Assembly: GCF_036711975.1 (NCBI RefSeq)
Contig: NC_091967.1
Span: 29,675,501 to 29,739,500 of the forward strand
Reading direction: 5' to 3'
Length of the DNA stretch: 64,000 nt
Origin: Onthophagus taurus
Taxonomy: Eukaryota > Arthropoda > Insecta > Coleoptera > Scarabaeidae
In this document: one piece after another, positions 31,721-41,334 of the stretch
Layout of the letters: every line of letters begins with the position of its first letter
Position numbering within the stretch: the first letter of the stretch is position 1
Program-made: the position numbers and the translations under genes
Notes under the pieces: generated by a model
Told to the model about the DNA's origin: nothing
Databases searched by the model: none
What the model saw: the letters and a program-made list of their open reading frames with translations, nothing else

Positions 31721-31799
31721 GAATAAGAAATGTTCGGAAACTTAAGTAAATTGTCACCTGTTGCAGATTTAACGAATTTCGTTGAAACGATGACACCTG

Positions 31800-32045
31800 A
31801 TGGAGACCTGAGGGAAACTTGAAACACCTGGATGATGGTGTTGAAAGGGCACCAGGAGAAGATCTGGAGCACGTTGACGGCGGTGTGGCACGTGGTGGAG
31901 ACCTGAAGCACCTGGACGACGACGTTGAAAAGGCACCAAGGGAAGGCTTGGAGCACGTTGAAGGCGATGTCGAACCTGGTGGAGGGTTGGAGCACCCGGA
32001 TGACGGCGTTGAAAAGGCACCAAGTGAAGCCTTGGAGCACCCACG
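31800..32045. repeat. 84-bp tandem repeat in the BEL copy 2 leader
   Basis: The word TTGAAA(A/G)GGCACCA recurs at 31841, 31925 and 32009, exactly 84 bp apart, with a partial unit before. About 2.9 copies lie between the primer-binding site and the polyprotein start. Because 84 is a multiple of three the tract is open in several frames on both strands, which creates spurious long ORFs. BEL copy 1 has no such tract in its short leader. Confidence 0.85.
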
Positions 32046-32130
32046 TTTTTGAAGACCACCCAAAAATGGCGCACACGTGAAGAAACTAACGTGATTCCGC
32101 GAAAATCGAAATAATCCGCGATTATAACAT

Positions 32131-32148
32131 CCGGCTCGAAGGACCAAT
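32131..32148 (-). other. Primer-binding site of BEL copy 2 (tRNA-Tyr-like)
   Basis: Plus-strand CCGGCTCGAAGGACCA equals the 3' end of an insect-type tRNA-Tyr including CCA. Minus-strand DNA synthesis would start here next to the 5' LTR. Confidence 0.7.
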
Positions 32149-32151
32149 AAA

Positions 32152-32450
32152 TATTAAACGAAAACTTTCGCGGAATTAAAAGGGTATTTTTTTGGGGAAT
32201 TGAAAATCGAAATAATTTTGAGGAAACAGGTTTTGAATTAAACTCCACGAAATCTGAACGACAAAAGAGGACATTTATTCGAAAAACACGACTTTTATAC
32301 AAGACAAACAGGAACAAGAAATACAATATGAAATAATATTTGAATTTAAAAAAAAAATAATAATAAAATATGTGAATAAAACGAAAACAATACATTTTTT
32401 TAACAATTTTATAAATAAACAAAATGAAAATAAATTAAACTTTTTAAACA
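32152..32450 (-). repeat. 5' LTR of BEL copy 2
   Basis: 299 bp, pairs with 25993-26291; one terminal base differs (TATTAAACG against TGTTAAACG). Confidence 0.93.
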
Positions 32451-32690
32451 TGGACCAATGAAGTTTTTAAAATTGTTAAAATTCAATATAGTAATCCAGT
32501 GACGTATTTATTACAAGATTTGAAAGGTGATAACATTAAAGGAGCTTTCTACACTGAAGAATTACAACGGACTCATTATCCTGACATACAGTTGATTGAA
32601 AAGATTCTAAAACGGAAAGGAAACAGAATGTACGTCAAGTGGTTTGGAATAGATGAAAGAAGTTGGATTAAGAAATCAGATATTGTGTAG
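32451..32690 (+). pseudogene. Polinton integrase C-terminus (chromo-like), right of BEL copy 2
   Basis: Encodes VTYLLQDLKGDNIKGAFY, then LQRTHYPDIQLIEKILKRKG and NRMYVKWFGIDERSW, ending at the stop 32688-32690. The EKILKR.GN..YVKW..... W pattern is the chromo-like domain that ends Polinton integrases and may help choose integration sites. It is the direct continuation of 25895-25992, split by BEL copy 2. Confidence 0.75.
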
Positions 32691-32967
32691 TAGTATGTAG
32701 ATTTTTTTAAATAAAACAATTTTTGTAATATGTTATCTGATCCTTATTTTAGTAGTATACTTATCTCCTCCTCCTCCTTCAAATCATATGTTTTGTTTAA
32801 ACGTTTCCCAAGTATTTTACGATAAGCATTATCAGTAAATAAGTAAGTATGTTCCATGGGGTCTGGTTGTTGTGGTAGTAGTGGTGGTGGTATTTTATAC
32901 AATAGATTTTATACAACTATATATCAAAACTAAAGTAATTAATACAATGTATTTTATTAGGTATAAT

Positions 32968-33162
32968 TTATTCATTCATTTTTAATACTTTTTCACGCAA
33001 TATTTTGTCAAGGATTCGTTCAATTTCTTTAATACGTCTTTGAAATCGTTGTCTATCAATTACCGCCTCTAACCATTCCCGCCCGCTTCTTGCTCTTTTA
33101 TGTACATCATCGCACTCTACTTCATAAATCTCAATCTCCTCCTTAAATCGAACCGATTTCAT
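32968..33162 (-). CDS. Small charged ORF beside the Polinton integrase, possible Polinton protein
   Basis: 64 residues starting MKSVRFKEEIEIYEVE and rich in Arg/Glu, with RRIKEIERILDKILREKVL predicted helical. It converges on the integrase 3' end, as small Polinton genes often do, and its codons look unbroken. I do not recognise a function. It may be a fragment. Confidence 0.35.
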   Translation of the reverse strand: MKSVRFKEEIEIYEVECDDVHKRARSGREWLEAVIDRQRFQRRIKEIERILDKILREKVLKMNE

Positions 33163-33379
33163 ATGTATTCCAGTTAAAACATGTCATATATATTATTTGC
33201 ATTAAGCCTGTCGATCTAGATAGCGTCATTCAAATTTCCCGCCAAAAGATGTTTTGGATGTTTTCTGATTGGTCGAACTTAAAATGTTGGCGTGGCCAGA
33301 ACCTCGAAAGGAGGTAGTGGTGGGGATAAAAAGGATACTTTTGAATCCCAATGTTAAATCTTATGGGATTTTGGTCCAG

Positions 33380-33920
33380 AACGCCCATAGCTGTAAGCGC
33401 GCTATTTATCGCTCAACAGATGTGCGTTGCACTGCCCACCGCTAGGTGACGTCACACGAGTTAAGCAACCAACAACTCTATCCATCGCTACACCGCCAGG
33501 TGGCGCCTCACGAGCTAGGCAACCAACAATACTACTACATTTGAATAAAATTTATTCCTAATTTCCTGCGCACGCGCATTCAAGCGACGGAAGGCACGCC
33601 TTTAAGCGCTCAGCAAATTTAAATTTCAAAAATATAACAGTCCGTCAGGTAAATTTATTTTATTCATTATATTATTTTTTTTAATTAAATGTATTATTCT
33701 TATTCATCATCTGCGAGCGAGTTTACCAAACTTTGGTTGGTACCCCTCCCTATACTTAATACATTGAGACGTGACGTCACCGCAGGATTGGCAGTTAGAG
33801 GGCGCCACGACCGCCATCTATAGTTTATCAGGCCAACCACACCCTTTTAGTTTCACCACCCACCGCTAGGTGGCGTCGCACGAGGTAGGCAACCAACAAC
33901 ACATGCGCGTGTGACGTCAC
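33380..33920. promoter_or_regulatory. Cluster of CTCF-like and TGACGTCA motifs in three 41-bp repeats
   Basis: Three related 41-bp units lie at 33436-33476, 33490-33530 and 33860-33900. Each has ACCGCYAGGTGRCG followed by CACGAG and AGGCAACCAACAA or AAGCAACCAACAA. Two contain CCGCYAGGTGGC, close to the CTCF core; the first has GGTGACG instead. TGACGTCA, the palindromic cAMP-response-type element, occurs at about 33447, 33771 and 33911. The stretch is more GC-rich than its neighbours. Regulatory or insulator function is inference; it may be the end of an unrecognised repeat. Confidence 0.4.
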
Positions 33921-34019
33921 GAAGGAATGAAGAAATACTTCTGCTACAGAACTCTCATTATTCCCCTACTTCGGCTGATATACTCTCCGTGTGAAACATT
34001 TTCACATCATTTTTCTTCA

Positions 34020-34915
34020 ATATGGACGTTAGTTACTCCACCTAAGCAAAGTTCTGGAAGGCACTCATTAATTGCTGATTATGATGAAACTGTCAAGAAT
34101 TCGATAAGATAATTAATTCACAGATTTTTTTTAATGATCTTCCTACCCTACAGATGAATTGTTTAATATTGTAAAAATTTATGAAAATGATAAATTTCAG
34201 GTCAGTGCCAACCCTGATATGATTAAATATCACATATTAGTTATTGTAGGTATATGAAGAGAGATCGACAGTGTGTTGACAGAACGTGATGATATAATTA
34301 GGTGGAGAAGAAGGTATTTGCTGACAATAAAAGATTGTCGTCGCCAAAATCGGCCAATGTATTATTTAGATGAAACATGGCTAAACGAAGGTGATATTAA
34401 ACAAAAAATTTAGGTGGATGACAGTATAAAAAAAGTCGACGACAAGCGTTTGCAGAAGGACTGACTACAAGTTTACGGAATCCTGCAGGGGAAGGGAGAG
34501 GTCTTATCATTTTGCACATAGGATCTGAGGCTGGTTTTGTGAAGAATGGATTATTGCTTTTCGAAGGTAAAAAGACAACCGATTACCATAAAGAAATGAA
34601 TGCTGAAGTGTTTGAAAGATGGTTTGATCAAATATTAACAGTGCTACCAGACAATGCTGTTATTGTCTCACGTAACAGATGAGATGGCTAAAAATTGCAA
34701 CAAAACTGTTTTAAGGTTACCACCTTATGACTGCGAACTCAACCCTATTGAGTTGGTGTGGGCTCAGATACAAAATGAGGTGGCAAGTAATAATACTTCA
34801 TTCAAATTAGCAGATTTCAGGGTACCTTTAGCACAGGCGGTTGTCCAGAATGTCACTATGGACAATTGGAAAGAATGTGTTGAACATGTAATTAAAGAAG
34901 AATGTGTGAGTTAGA
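34020..34915 (+). pseudogene. Tc1/IS630-like DDE transposase, frameshifted and internally deleted
   Basis: Blocks in order: RHSLIADYDETVKNSIR (N-terminal DNA-binding end), LTERDDIIRWRRRYL, MYYLDETWLNEGD (first catalytic Asp), GRGLIILHIGSEAGFVKNG, DYHKEMNAEVFERWFDQIL, and LPPYDCELNPIELVWAQI (third acidic residue). The second catalytic motif, expected after NAVIV, is deleted: the sequence runs straight into a distal part. Several stops and frameshifts (about 34100, 34260, 34412, 34670) occur. The family excises and inserts at TA. Terminal repeats were not found. Confidence 0.75.
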
Positions 34916-34927
34916 TGGGTTAATTCA

Positions 34928-35350
34928 GTGGTAGTCAACCTGGTCCCTACCGCCCACTAGTGGGCATTCAAGCTTTCATGCTGGCGCCACAGAACACGGA
35001 ATGGAAACTTCGGACGTCTAGACTCTAGACGAAACAGACATGTACGAGCAAGCTAAACCGTTACGTTATCGAAATTAAAGTCAGTACGTAGTTTGTTACA
35101 AGTTGAACTTGCAATTAGAATTATATACTTATTTTTTTTTTTATTTTTATTAGGATTGGTCACGTCATCTCGTATCTCATAAAACCATTTTTTTTTTCAA
35201 ACGCCTGCGAAAATTGTAAAAAATCGATTTTTTTTAATATAATGCAGCGTGAGACTAAATATGGGTTAAGCAACTAAAAAACAAGTATTTTGAAGACCCT
35301 TTTAGTAAGGAAAAAAACAGTACCGCCCTCCCTTAAAGTTGGATAGTTAC
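34928..35350. mobile_element. Possible hAT-like MITE
   Basis: The left end AGTGGTAGTCAACCTGG and right end (minus strand) AGTAACTATCCAACTTT are imperfect inverted matches. Both continue into CCCTACCGCCC- and GGGCGGTA-type words. No clear 8-bp duplication and no ORF are seen, so this is tentative. Confidence 0.3.
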
Positions 35351-35684
35351 TATTCGATCCCAACCCTATTTACATGAAATTAAAATTATATAAATTATGT
35401 ATATATCACTTATGGTGGGTGGGAGTAGATAACACAATAAACGACTAAATTTTTAAATCATTCTGTTATGCAATTTGAATTTCTCATTGTATCTTCATTG
35501 GAATTATCTGAAATACATTATTTTCTTTTGAACCCGCACCTTTTATAGTGCCCTGCTTTTGTAGAGCGCACAGTTACGTTAAAGGGATTTTTAATGATTT
35601 CGCATGACATGGAAAAATAGAATATTCCTTTTATTATAAAAATTTGTGACATCTTTCCCTCCTTTATTTCTAAAACTCCAATTA

Positions 35685-35721
35685 TAACGACGTTTCGGGA
35701 AATGTTCCCATCATCAGGTTA
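35685..35721 (-). ncRNA. Hammerhead-type ribozyme motif, left arm
   Basis: Reverse complement of the right-arm motif: CTGATGA (35711-35717 on the minus strand), 5-bp stem II with CAT loop, GAAAC, then GTC. Stem I is TAAC/GTTA. One extra base sits between CTGATGA and stem II. Confidence 0.7.
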
Positions 35722-36269
35722 ATAATACTCTTATCTAAAGAAACAAGAATTACTAAATTAAAACTAACATAGTTACTATTACAAACATGAAAAACAATCT
35801 CCATACACTTAAATCACAAATATTTTTGTTTAGTTTATAGAATATGATTTAAAATATCCGCATAATGGGCCCCTATTCTTCCTACATCAGTTTTAAAATT
35901 AACTGTTTTATTAGGAGTCAATCTTCATAACAAAAAATAATAATTAATGCGGATATTTTAAATAAATTAGTTATATAATAGAATACGGGAGAGAAAACAG
36001 GTTTCGGACAAAGCAATACAATTGTTATCTGACCTTATATGAAAAATTTTTCTTAGACTTGATTCGTAAGCACGATAAGATGTATCGGAATAAATTTAAG
36101 AAACAATTAATGATAAAAATTGATGAATAGTCTTAGGTAAGAATCATATTCTATAAACTAAACAAAAATTTTTGTGATTTAAGTGTATGGAGATTGTTTT
36201 TCATGTTTGTAATAGTAACTATGTTAGTTTTAATTTAGTAATTCATGTTTCTTTAGATAAGAGTATTAT

Positions 36270-36306
36270 TAACCTGATGATGGGAACATTTCCCGAAACG
36301 TCGTTA
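36270..36306 (+). ncRNA. Hammerhead-type ribozyme motif, right arm
   Basis: Stem I strand TAAC (36270-36273), core CTGATGA (36274-36280), one extra T, stem II GGGAA/TTCCC with CAT loop (36282-36294), GAAAC (36295-36299). AC/GT then forms a 2-bp stem III, and the GTC triplet ends at 36302, followed by GTTA to close stem I. Every conserved core base of a type I hammerhead is present. Very short stem III is the rule in Penelope-like elements and suggests action as a dimer. Activity is not demonstrated. Confidence 0.75.
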
Positions 36307-36408
36307 TAATTGGAGTTTTAGAAATAAAGGAGGGAATGATGTCACAAATTTTTATAATCAAATATACCAAAGCCTCCATAAACTAAAAATTATAGAATAT
36401 TCCTTTTT

Positions 36409-37110
36409 TATACAGAGGCAGGTAAACCAAGACCTTCTTGAAAATTTGTTTGGCCAAATACATCATATGCGGGGGCAAAACGTAAATCCAACATGCCAGG
36501 GATTTGCGGATTCTTTTAAATCTTTATTGGTGAGGAAAATATTGTCCTCTCATCTAAGGAGAGCAAACTGTGAAGAAGACGAAAACCCTAATTTATTAAA
36601 GACAACCGCTTTTTTAAATGATATAAAAGAGCAACAAAACTTGTTTCAAGAGGAACTTTTATGGTATATACCCCAGAATATTGAAGATGATCATCCGTTA
36701 CAAACATCTGTGTTTGCGTATGTAGAGGGTTATGTTGCGCGAAGAAGTATAAAACAGTTTGGCTGCAAATTTTGTGTTAACCACATCGTTAATAAGAGTC
36801 CTGACAAAACCACAACCGAAAATAGATTTATTACTGCAAAACAGTACGGAAGTGCGAAATTGGTGTACTGCTTTCCGACGTTTTTAGACTCATTAAAAAA
36901 ATGTAATCACAATTTCTTATGTATTAGATAACCATTTTATTACATTACATTTAGCGAAAACCCTAAAACATTATTTAAAACAAAAAGTATGTTTTACATT
37001 TATATGTCATCATAAAGAAGATGTTATTAACTATATTTTAAATTTATTTATACAATTATTGTTATTTAATTTTTGTAAAAAAAATAACTAATTGTAAGTT
37101 TTAAAAGGAA
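36409..37110 (+). pseudogene. P-element/THAP9-like transposase, C-terminal fragment
   Basis: After an acceptor-like TTTATACAG (about 36409-36417) the frame gives QDLLENLFGQIHHMRG, NPTCQGFADSFKSLLV, NCEED and FAYVEGYVARRSIKQFGCKFC, the C-terminal RNase H-like/helical part of P-type transposases. A frameshift near 36900 moves the frame, which then continues KNVITISYVLDNHFITLHLA to about 37108. The THAP domain and catalytic core are absent. The hammerhead-bearing element landed just upstream, duplicating 16 bp up to 36408. Confidence 0.7.
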
Positions 37111-37241
37111 AAGTATCGGATACACCGAGCAACAATAAAATTATTGTTCAAGCAAGTAATGTATATAATATACGGGACGAAGAAATAAATTATAAATTTT
37201 GTGCACAAATGCATTTAATTTGCCTTTATTTCTTGAATTTG

Positions 37242-37317
37242 TTCAAATTTTCACCAGTCAACATGAAAATGATAACTTTACTGTTATCATTTTCATATTG
37301 ACTGGTGAAAGTTTGAA
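37242..37317. repeat. Long near-perfect hairpin
   Basis: Arms of about 35 bp, containing TCACCAGTCAACATGAAAATG and its near-perfect complement, meet at a loop of about six bases near 37280. One clear mismatch (C against T) lies mid-arm. The surrounding small ORF is a by-product. Confidence 0.8.
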
Positions 37318-37454
37318 ATCAATAATTAATAACTGTGAACTGTATAAAAATACTTTTAAATTTCGCGCTTTATTAAAAGTAGTAGGTACCACAGACCACT
37401 AGAGGCGTTGAAATCAATTTGACCAACACAATTGTGAGGAGTAATGCTTCTATA

Positions 37455-37574
37455 TAGGTGTCCCGTTAAGGGTACGAAGCGGCTGTACCTCGACACCGGT
37501 AAGCCCTAGAGGTTTGGGAAAAAATCCTTACAGGCAAAGAGGACAAGGAAAATAGCCGGAAATTATTTTATGGA
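37455..37574 (+). repeat. TA-flanked terminal-like repeat, copy 1
   Basis: Starts TAGGTGTCCCGTTAAG after TA and matches 38141-38263 in the same orientation over about 120 bp. It resembles the terminal repeat of a mariner-like element. Confidence 0.6.
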
Positions 37575-38140
37575 TTAAAAAATGTTATAGCCTATGATCT
37601 TATTTCTTCCTGTTCTGACAAGGGCCTACAATACCATATATTATATGAATAAAATATAACATATGATCAATGTACAAATCCACATTAACATAATATATGT
37701 AATTTGTGGTTGCAAGAAAAAATTATTCAGGAGAGGTTAAAGTATGCACACTGAGATCTTATTATAATTACATAATTTAAAATACATTTGAATTTTATAG
37801 AAGTTATTTGTTTCATAAACCATTTGTATGATTAGTAAGAATATTTGTATAAATAATTATAATTTTATTTATCTTCCATATTCAAATCACTGATGAACTA
37901 GTTTTTAAATGAAATTTTTATCATTGTCTTTCTTTTAAGGCCGCCGTTCAATGGCGATTTTTATATGAATCGACACTGGTTCACTTCTTTATTCAAAGTT
38001 AAATACATAGGATTGTTGTTAACATATTTCTGTACAAAATTACGTTTTTTGTTGTAAAGTAATTAGAATGTTAGTCACAAAAAATTGCTAAACTTTGCCA
38101 TAAAAACGACTTCCTATAAAATGTCATTTTTTGCACATAC
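37575..38140. other. AT-rich spacer between two direct repeats
   Basis: About 570 bp without any recognisable coding sequence or structure. Confidence 0.5.
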
Positions 38141-38263
38141 AGGTGTCCCGTTAAGCGTACGGAGCGGCTGTATCTCAACAACGGTAAGGCCTAGAGGTTT
38201 GGGAAAAAAATCCTTATAAGCAAAGTGGGCAAGATAAATAGCTGGAAATTATTTTGAAGTTCG
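38141..38263 (+). repeat. TA-flanked terminal-like repeat, copy 2
   Basis: Starts CAGGTGTCCCGTTAAGCG after TA and is a direct repeat of 37455-37574. No inverted partner was found. Confidence 0.6.
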
Positions 38264-39370
38264 TAATTCGACCGCTAGGGGCCGTAACTGCCATAGAGAA
38301 ACCTAAAATTCCCGCTATCTCAGAAACTTAGACGATGACTATAACTTTGACAACATCATTTAATAGCTTGGGTAATACAGCAGCGCTTTTGTTTTGAGAT
38401 ATTTCTCATATCTGTCATAATAAGGGAGGGGGAGGCTAAGACGTTTTCAAATATTTACATTTTAATATCTCCTGGACTCTTGTTTGAAAGAGCATTTAAT
38501 GCTCTTTTAAAATATTTTTCAGTAAGACCGTTTGGTTTAAAACAAATAAGCTAGAAGGCGTCATCTGCAGCGATTACATATTTTTGTGATTTTTGAAAAA
38601 AGTTAAATGGAACTATTTGCGCAGTTCTAAGCTTGGATGAAGAGTGAAGGATGTAACGAAGTTACATTATTTTTATGTTTCAAAAACCGAAAAGCCCGAA
38701 AAATTACCGAAAATTAAATATATTCGAGTATACTTCCCACACTACCTCGATATGTTACAGTTTCCATCCGATTTGCAGAAATTCCGAAACAGATATTTTA
38801 TCACCTTATCACCGCCCGTTTATGCAACCCAGTTCACATTTTATTAATTTTGTCAATTTTCTTAATTAAACTTTGATTTTCTCCGTTTTCCATTTCGAAA
38901 CCGTTATCTTAAATTCCGACAACGTTCCCTGACCAAATCATCAATAAATTAAAGTAATTAATAAAATTGCTAAATTACGAAAACATGTGCTCACCGAAAA
39001 ATTATTATCAAATAATTAAATAATTCCGAAATTAACAAATTTTCAAACAAAGTACGGCAAGCAACATGTTGCTATCAGTCCAGCCGACCGTTTCGAGGAA
39101 GTTTCAGCAGCCAGCAAGCTACCGTTGGGCTACCGTACAGCGACTATTTTTTATGATGCAGAATTAGAAATCGTAGAACGATCAAACCGATTTCAAACAT
39201 TTACAAATATCATGAAATAACCGTTGAACCATCTTAAAGATGACCCGCTTATTATTAACACGATTATTAACAAAATTCATTACGCATCATAATTAATTAA
39301 ATTACTCCGTTCCTGATGGTCATCCATGAAATATTGCCCATGTAGGATTTCCCATCTGCTGGAATTGCTG
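38264..39370. other. No gene recognised
   Basis: About 1.1 kb of non-coding sequence. Short frames at 38644-38869 show no protein family features. Confidence 0.5.
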
Positions 39371-40305
39371 TGTGTTAAGGTGCGCGTTAATTAATACCGA
39401 TTAATTGGTTTTAACGTGAAACAAGTGGTCGGGAAAACGTTTGTGTATATAAGTGCTATAAACAGTGACCAATTTTGTTAATAATATTTTTGTGATTTTC
39501 AGTATAAGTAAAGGTATCTTTTGATTTATGTTATACATTTTTCCGTTAATTATTGTTAATTAATTGTTAATTACTCGACCATTTCTTAACCGATTTTATC
39601 CTTGACCGTATTTATGTAATTTTGTATCCCGCATCCGATAGCGCCATTACAATTTTGCTATTTTTATTAATTAACGCCGCGCATTGTAAATTAGTTTTTG
39701 ATAACTTGTATTGATACGATCCCCCACGCGGAAAAATCCAGCTTTCGCCCCGAAACAGTATAAATAGCAGGCCAAAATTATGATTATCATCAATTCTGCG
39801 ACCATCTTAAACAGTTCTACGAACGTCTTCGACAGTTCATCAACAGTTAGTTTTCGAAATACCCGTATTTCAATTGTTACCGTAAATCCGATTTATTTTG
39901 AAAGACTTTGATTTTATTTTTGTTAACTTTCATTAATTGTTGTAAATTTTGTCCCAACCTTAGTACTCTTGGAAGATTCTTCGAGTACTCCGTTCCTTTA
40001 TAATTTAGGAAGGTTTCCAGCTGTATCCTATACCTCCGCCTCATTTTTTTTTGTTTGTTTCAATTAAGCTCATTTATTATAAATTCAAAGTCTTGTCAAT
40101 TTATTCCCACCGTCCCCATTCTCCAACCGTAATTAAAAATAAATAAACTGCTCTCCTATTTGATGATTTTATTGTTAATACAGTTTATGGTTATTTGTTT
40201 CCCGAATCTTGTTGTTTTCTTCTTTCCCTTACCGAATCCCTGAATCTCCGACTGTAACCCCCAAAAGCTACTTGGAGGCGAAAGAGTTCCTTAACTCTCT
40301 AAACA
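39371..40305 (+). repeat. Probable LTR with TATA box and downstream primer-binding site
   Basis: Runs from TGTGTTAAGGTGCGCG to CTCTCTAAACA, about 935 bp. Inside are TATAAATAG at 39759-39767 with a plausible start about 30 bases on, and AATAAA near 40137. Just after it comes TGGCGCCCGAGACC (40311 on), which looks like a primer-binding site ending in TGG. No paired LTR or gag follows, since Penelope sequence begins by 40525. It is therefore a 5' LTR of a truncated element. The left boundary is a guess. Confidence 0.5.
39759..39767 (+). promoter_or_regulatory. TATA box inside the probable LTR
   Basis: TATAAATAG preceded by GC-richer sequence. Position and context fit an LTR promoter. Confidence 0.55.
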
Positions 40306-40524
40306 TAAGGTGGCGCCCGAGACCGCTAACATCCCGAACATATAAAAGTGCACCAAGACCCCTTTTCTAGGACCGAACCAGGAAGGGACGTTACAAGAAT
40401 GATCTCGAACAGAAAAAAAATTGAAAAAACGATGAAAATATATTTATTATAAAATACTCAAATCAGTGCGACTAGTTTCGGTTAGTTTGTTTAATTAACA
40501 ACAAACACGAATTAAAGAGCGAGG

Positions 40525-40796
40525 AACTTAGTGGTGTTTACAGAATTGATTGTCCGGACTGTTGAAAAACTTACATCGGCCAAACGGCACGCAATATCAA
40601 CATTAGATTTAAGGAACATATTTCCAACAATAACTCGGCAGTCCACAAACATATCAATAAATTTAATCATATTAAGTGCGATAATTGTAAACTGATAAAG
40701 AACATTAATAAGTTCAAAAAGATGGATCTCTATGAAGAATTCTACATTAATATTCTCAACAAAGAAGATAAACTCATCAGTGGCTGTGATGATTGA
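40525..40796 (+). pseudogene. Penelope-like GIY-YIG endonuclease fragment
   Basis: Plus-strand frame LSGVYRIDCPDC, TGA at 40563-40565, then KTYIGQTARNINIRFKEH and LYEEFYINILNKEDKL, stop at 40794-40796. These are the G-V-Y and Y-I-G motifs and the following Arg and Glu of the GIY-YIG nuclease of Penelope-like elements. It is closer in wording to the fragment at 55442 than to that at 7030. The RT part is absent. Confidence 0.8.
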
Positions 40797-41330
40797 ATTT
40801 TATCTATTTAGGGTTAGTCAAATTGAAATTTTAAGTAATTAACTTGCAATTTTACAAAATTTTAAATTTATTGAATTAAAATAAAGGTTAATTAAATTTT
40901 TAATTTACATGCCATCAGCAACTAGATGCTAACAACCTAAAAAATTATCACAGCCTACTCTGATTGCAGACTTAATTGAGGGCACATTAGAAAGAAATAA
41001 ACTGTATGTATATTTATAATTTAAATGACTTAATTAAACTTATATTAAAAAGTACAATTTTAAATATGTACCTTGAACTGTCGAGTAAAATATTTCATTT
41101 TGAACTGAACCATTAATATTTATATTTACGAATTTATTTGCATGTTATATCTTAATCGATGATTTTTAGATTTTAACTTTCTGTAGTAATTGGAGATGCA
41201 ATTATTTAAAAAAATCGTCATTAAAATAAGAAATTACAAAATAAAATTATATTTTTAAAATTTGTTCAGTATCAGCGTCTCGTATCAGCATCTTTTACCA
41301 ATACTGAAAATAGCTTATTATCATTATTTT
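40797..41330. other. AT-rich non-coding stretch
   Basis: No coding signal recognised between the Penelope fragment and the gag fragment. Possibly Penelope 3' UTR. Confidence 0.4.
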
Positions 41331-41334
41331 AGTC

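Larger units (their letters stand above)
25993..32450 (-). mobile_element. BEL/Pao LTR retrotransposon copy 2, apparently intact, minus strand
   Basis: LTRs of 299 bp each at 25993-26291 and 32152-32450 differ at only about two positions (one changes a terminal TG to TA). A perfect 5-bp duplication, TGGAC at 25988-25992 and 32451-32455, flanks it. The primer-binding site (RC of CCGGCTCGAAGGACCA, 32131-32146) again suits tRNA-Tyr. The purine tract, plus-strand TACCGCCCGCCTTGCC just right of the 3' LTR, is nearly the same as in copy 1. The interior is one long open frame. It sits inside a Polinton integrase gene. LTR identity implies recent movement. Confidence 0.95.
35633..36392. mobile_element. 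Non-autonomous Penelope-like element with opposed hammerhead motifs
   Basis: A 760-bp element flanked by a perfect 16-bp duplication, ATAGAATATTCCTTTT at 35617-35632 and 36393-36408. Its ends are long inverted repeats (about 35634-35849 and 36145-36355). Each arm contains a hammerhead-type motif (35685-35721 minus, 36270-36306 plus). A second nested inverted repeat, TTTAAAATATCCGCAT, occurs at about 35846 and again inverted near 35946. A 35-codon frame at 36024-36131 is rich in Lys and may be an RT N-terminal remnant. Inverted LTR-like repeats, long target duplications and hammerheads are Penelope traits. No intact RT remains. Confidence 0.75.

Noticed and set aside
31650-32422. Long overlapping ORFs on the minus strand (up to 217 codons) and one on plus
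   Set aside because: They are produced by the 84-bp in-frame tandem repeat and LTR sequence of BEL copy 2, not by a gene.
38644-38869. Two overlapping 65-codon ORFs
   Set aside because: No family features and random-looking codon use in non-coding AT-rich sequence.
40470-40500. CCGAAACTAGTCGCACTGA near a Penelope fragment as a hammerhead
   Set aside because: GAAA precedes CTGA on that strand, the wrong order, and no stem II can form.
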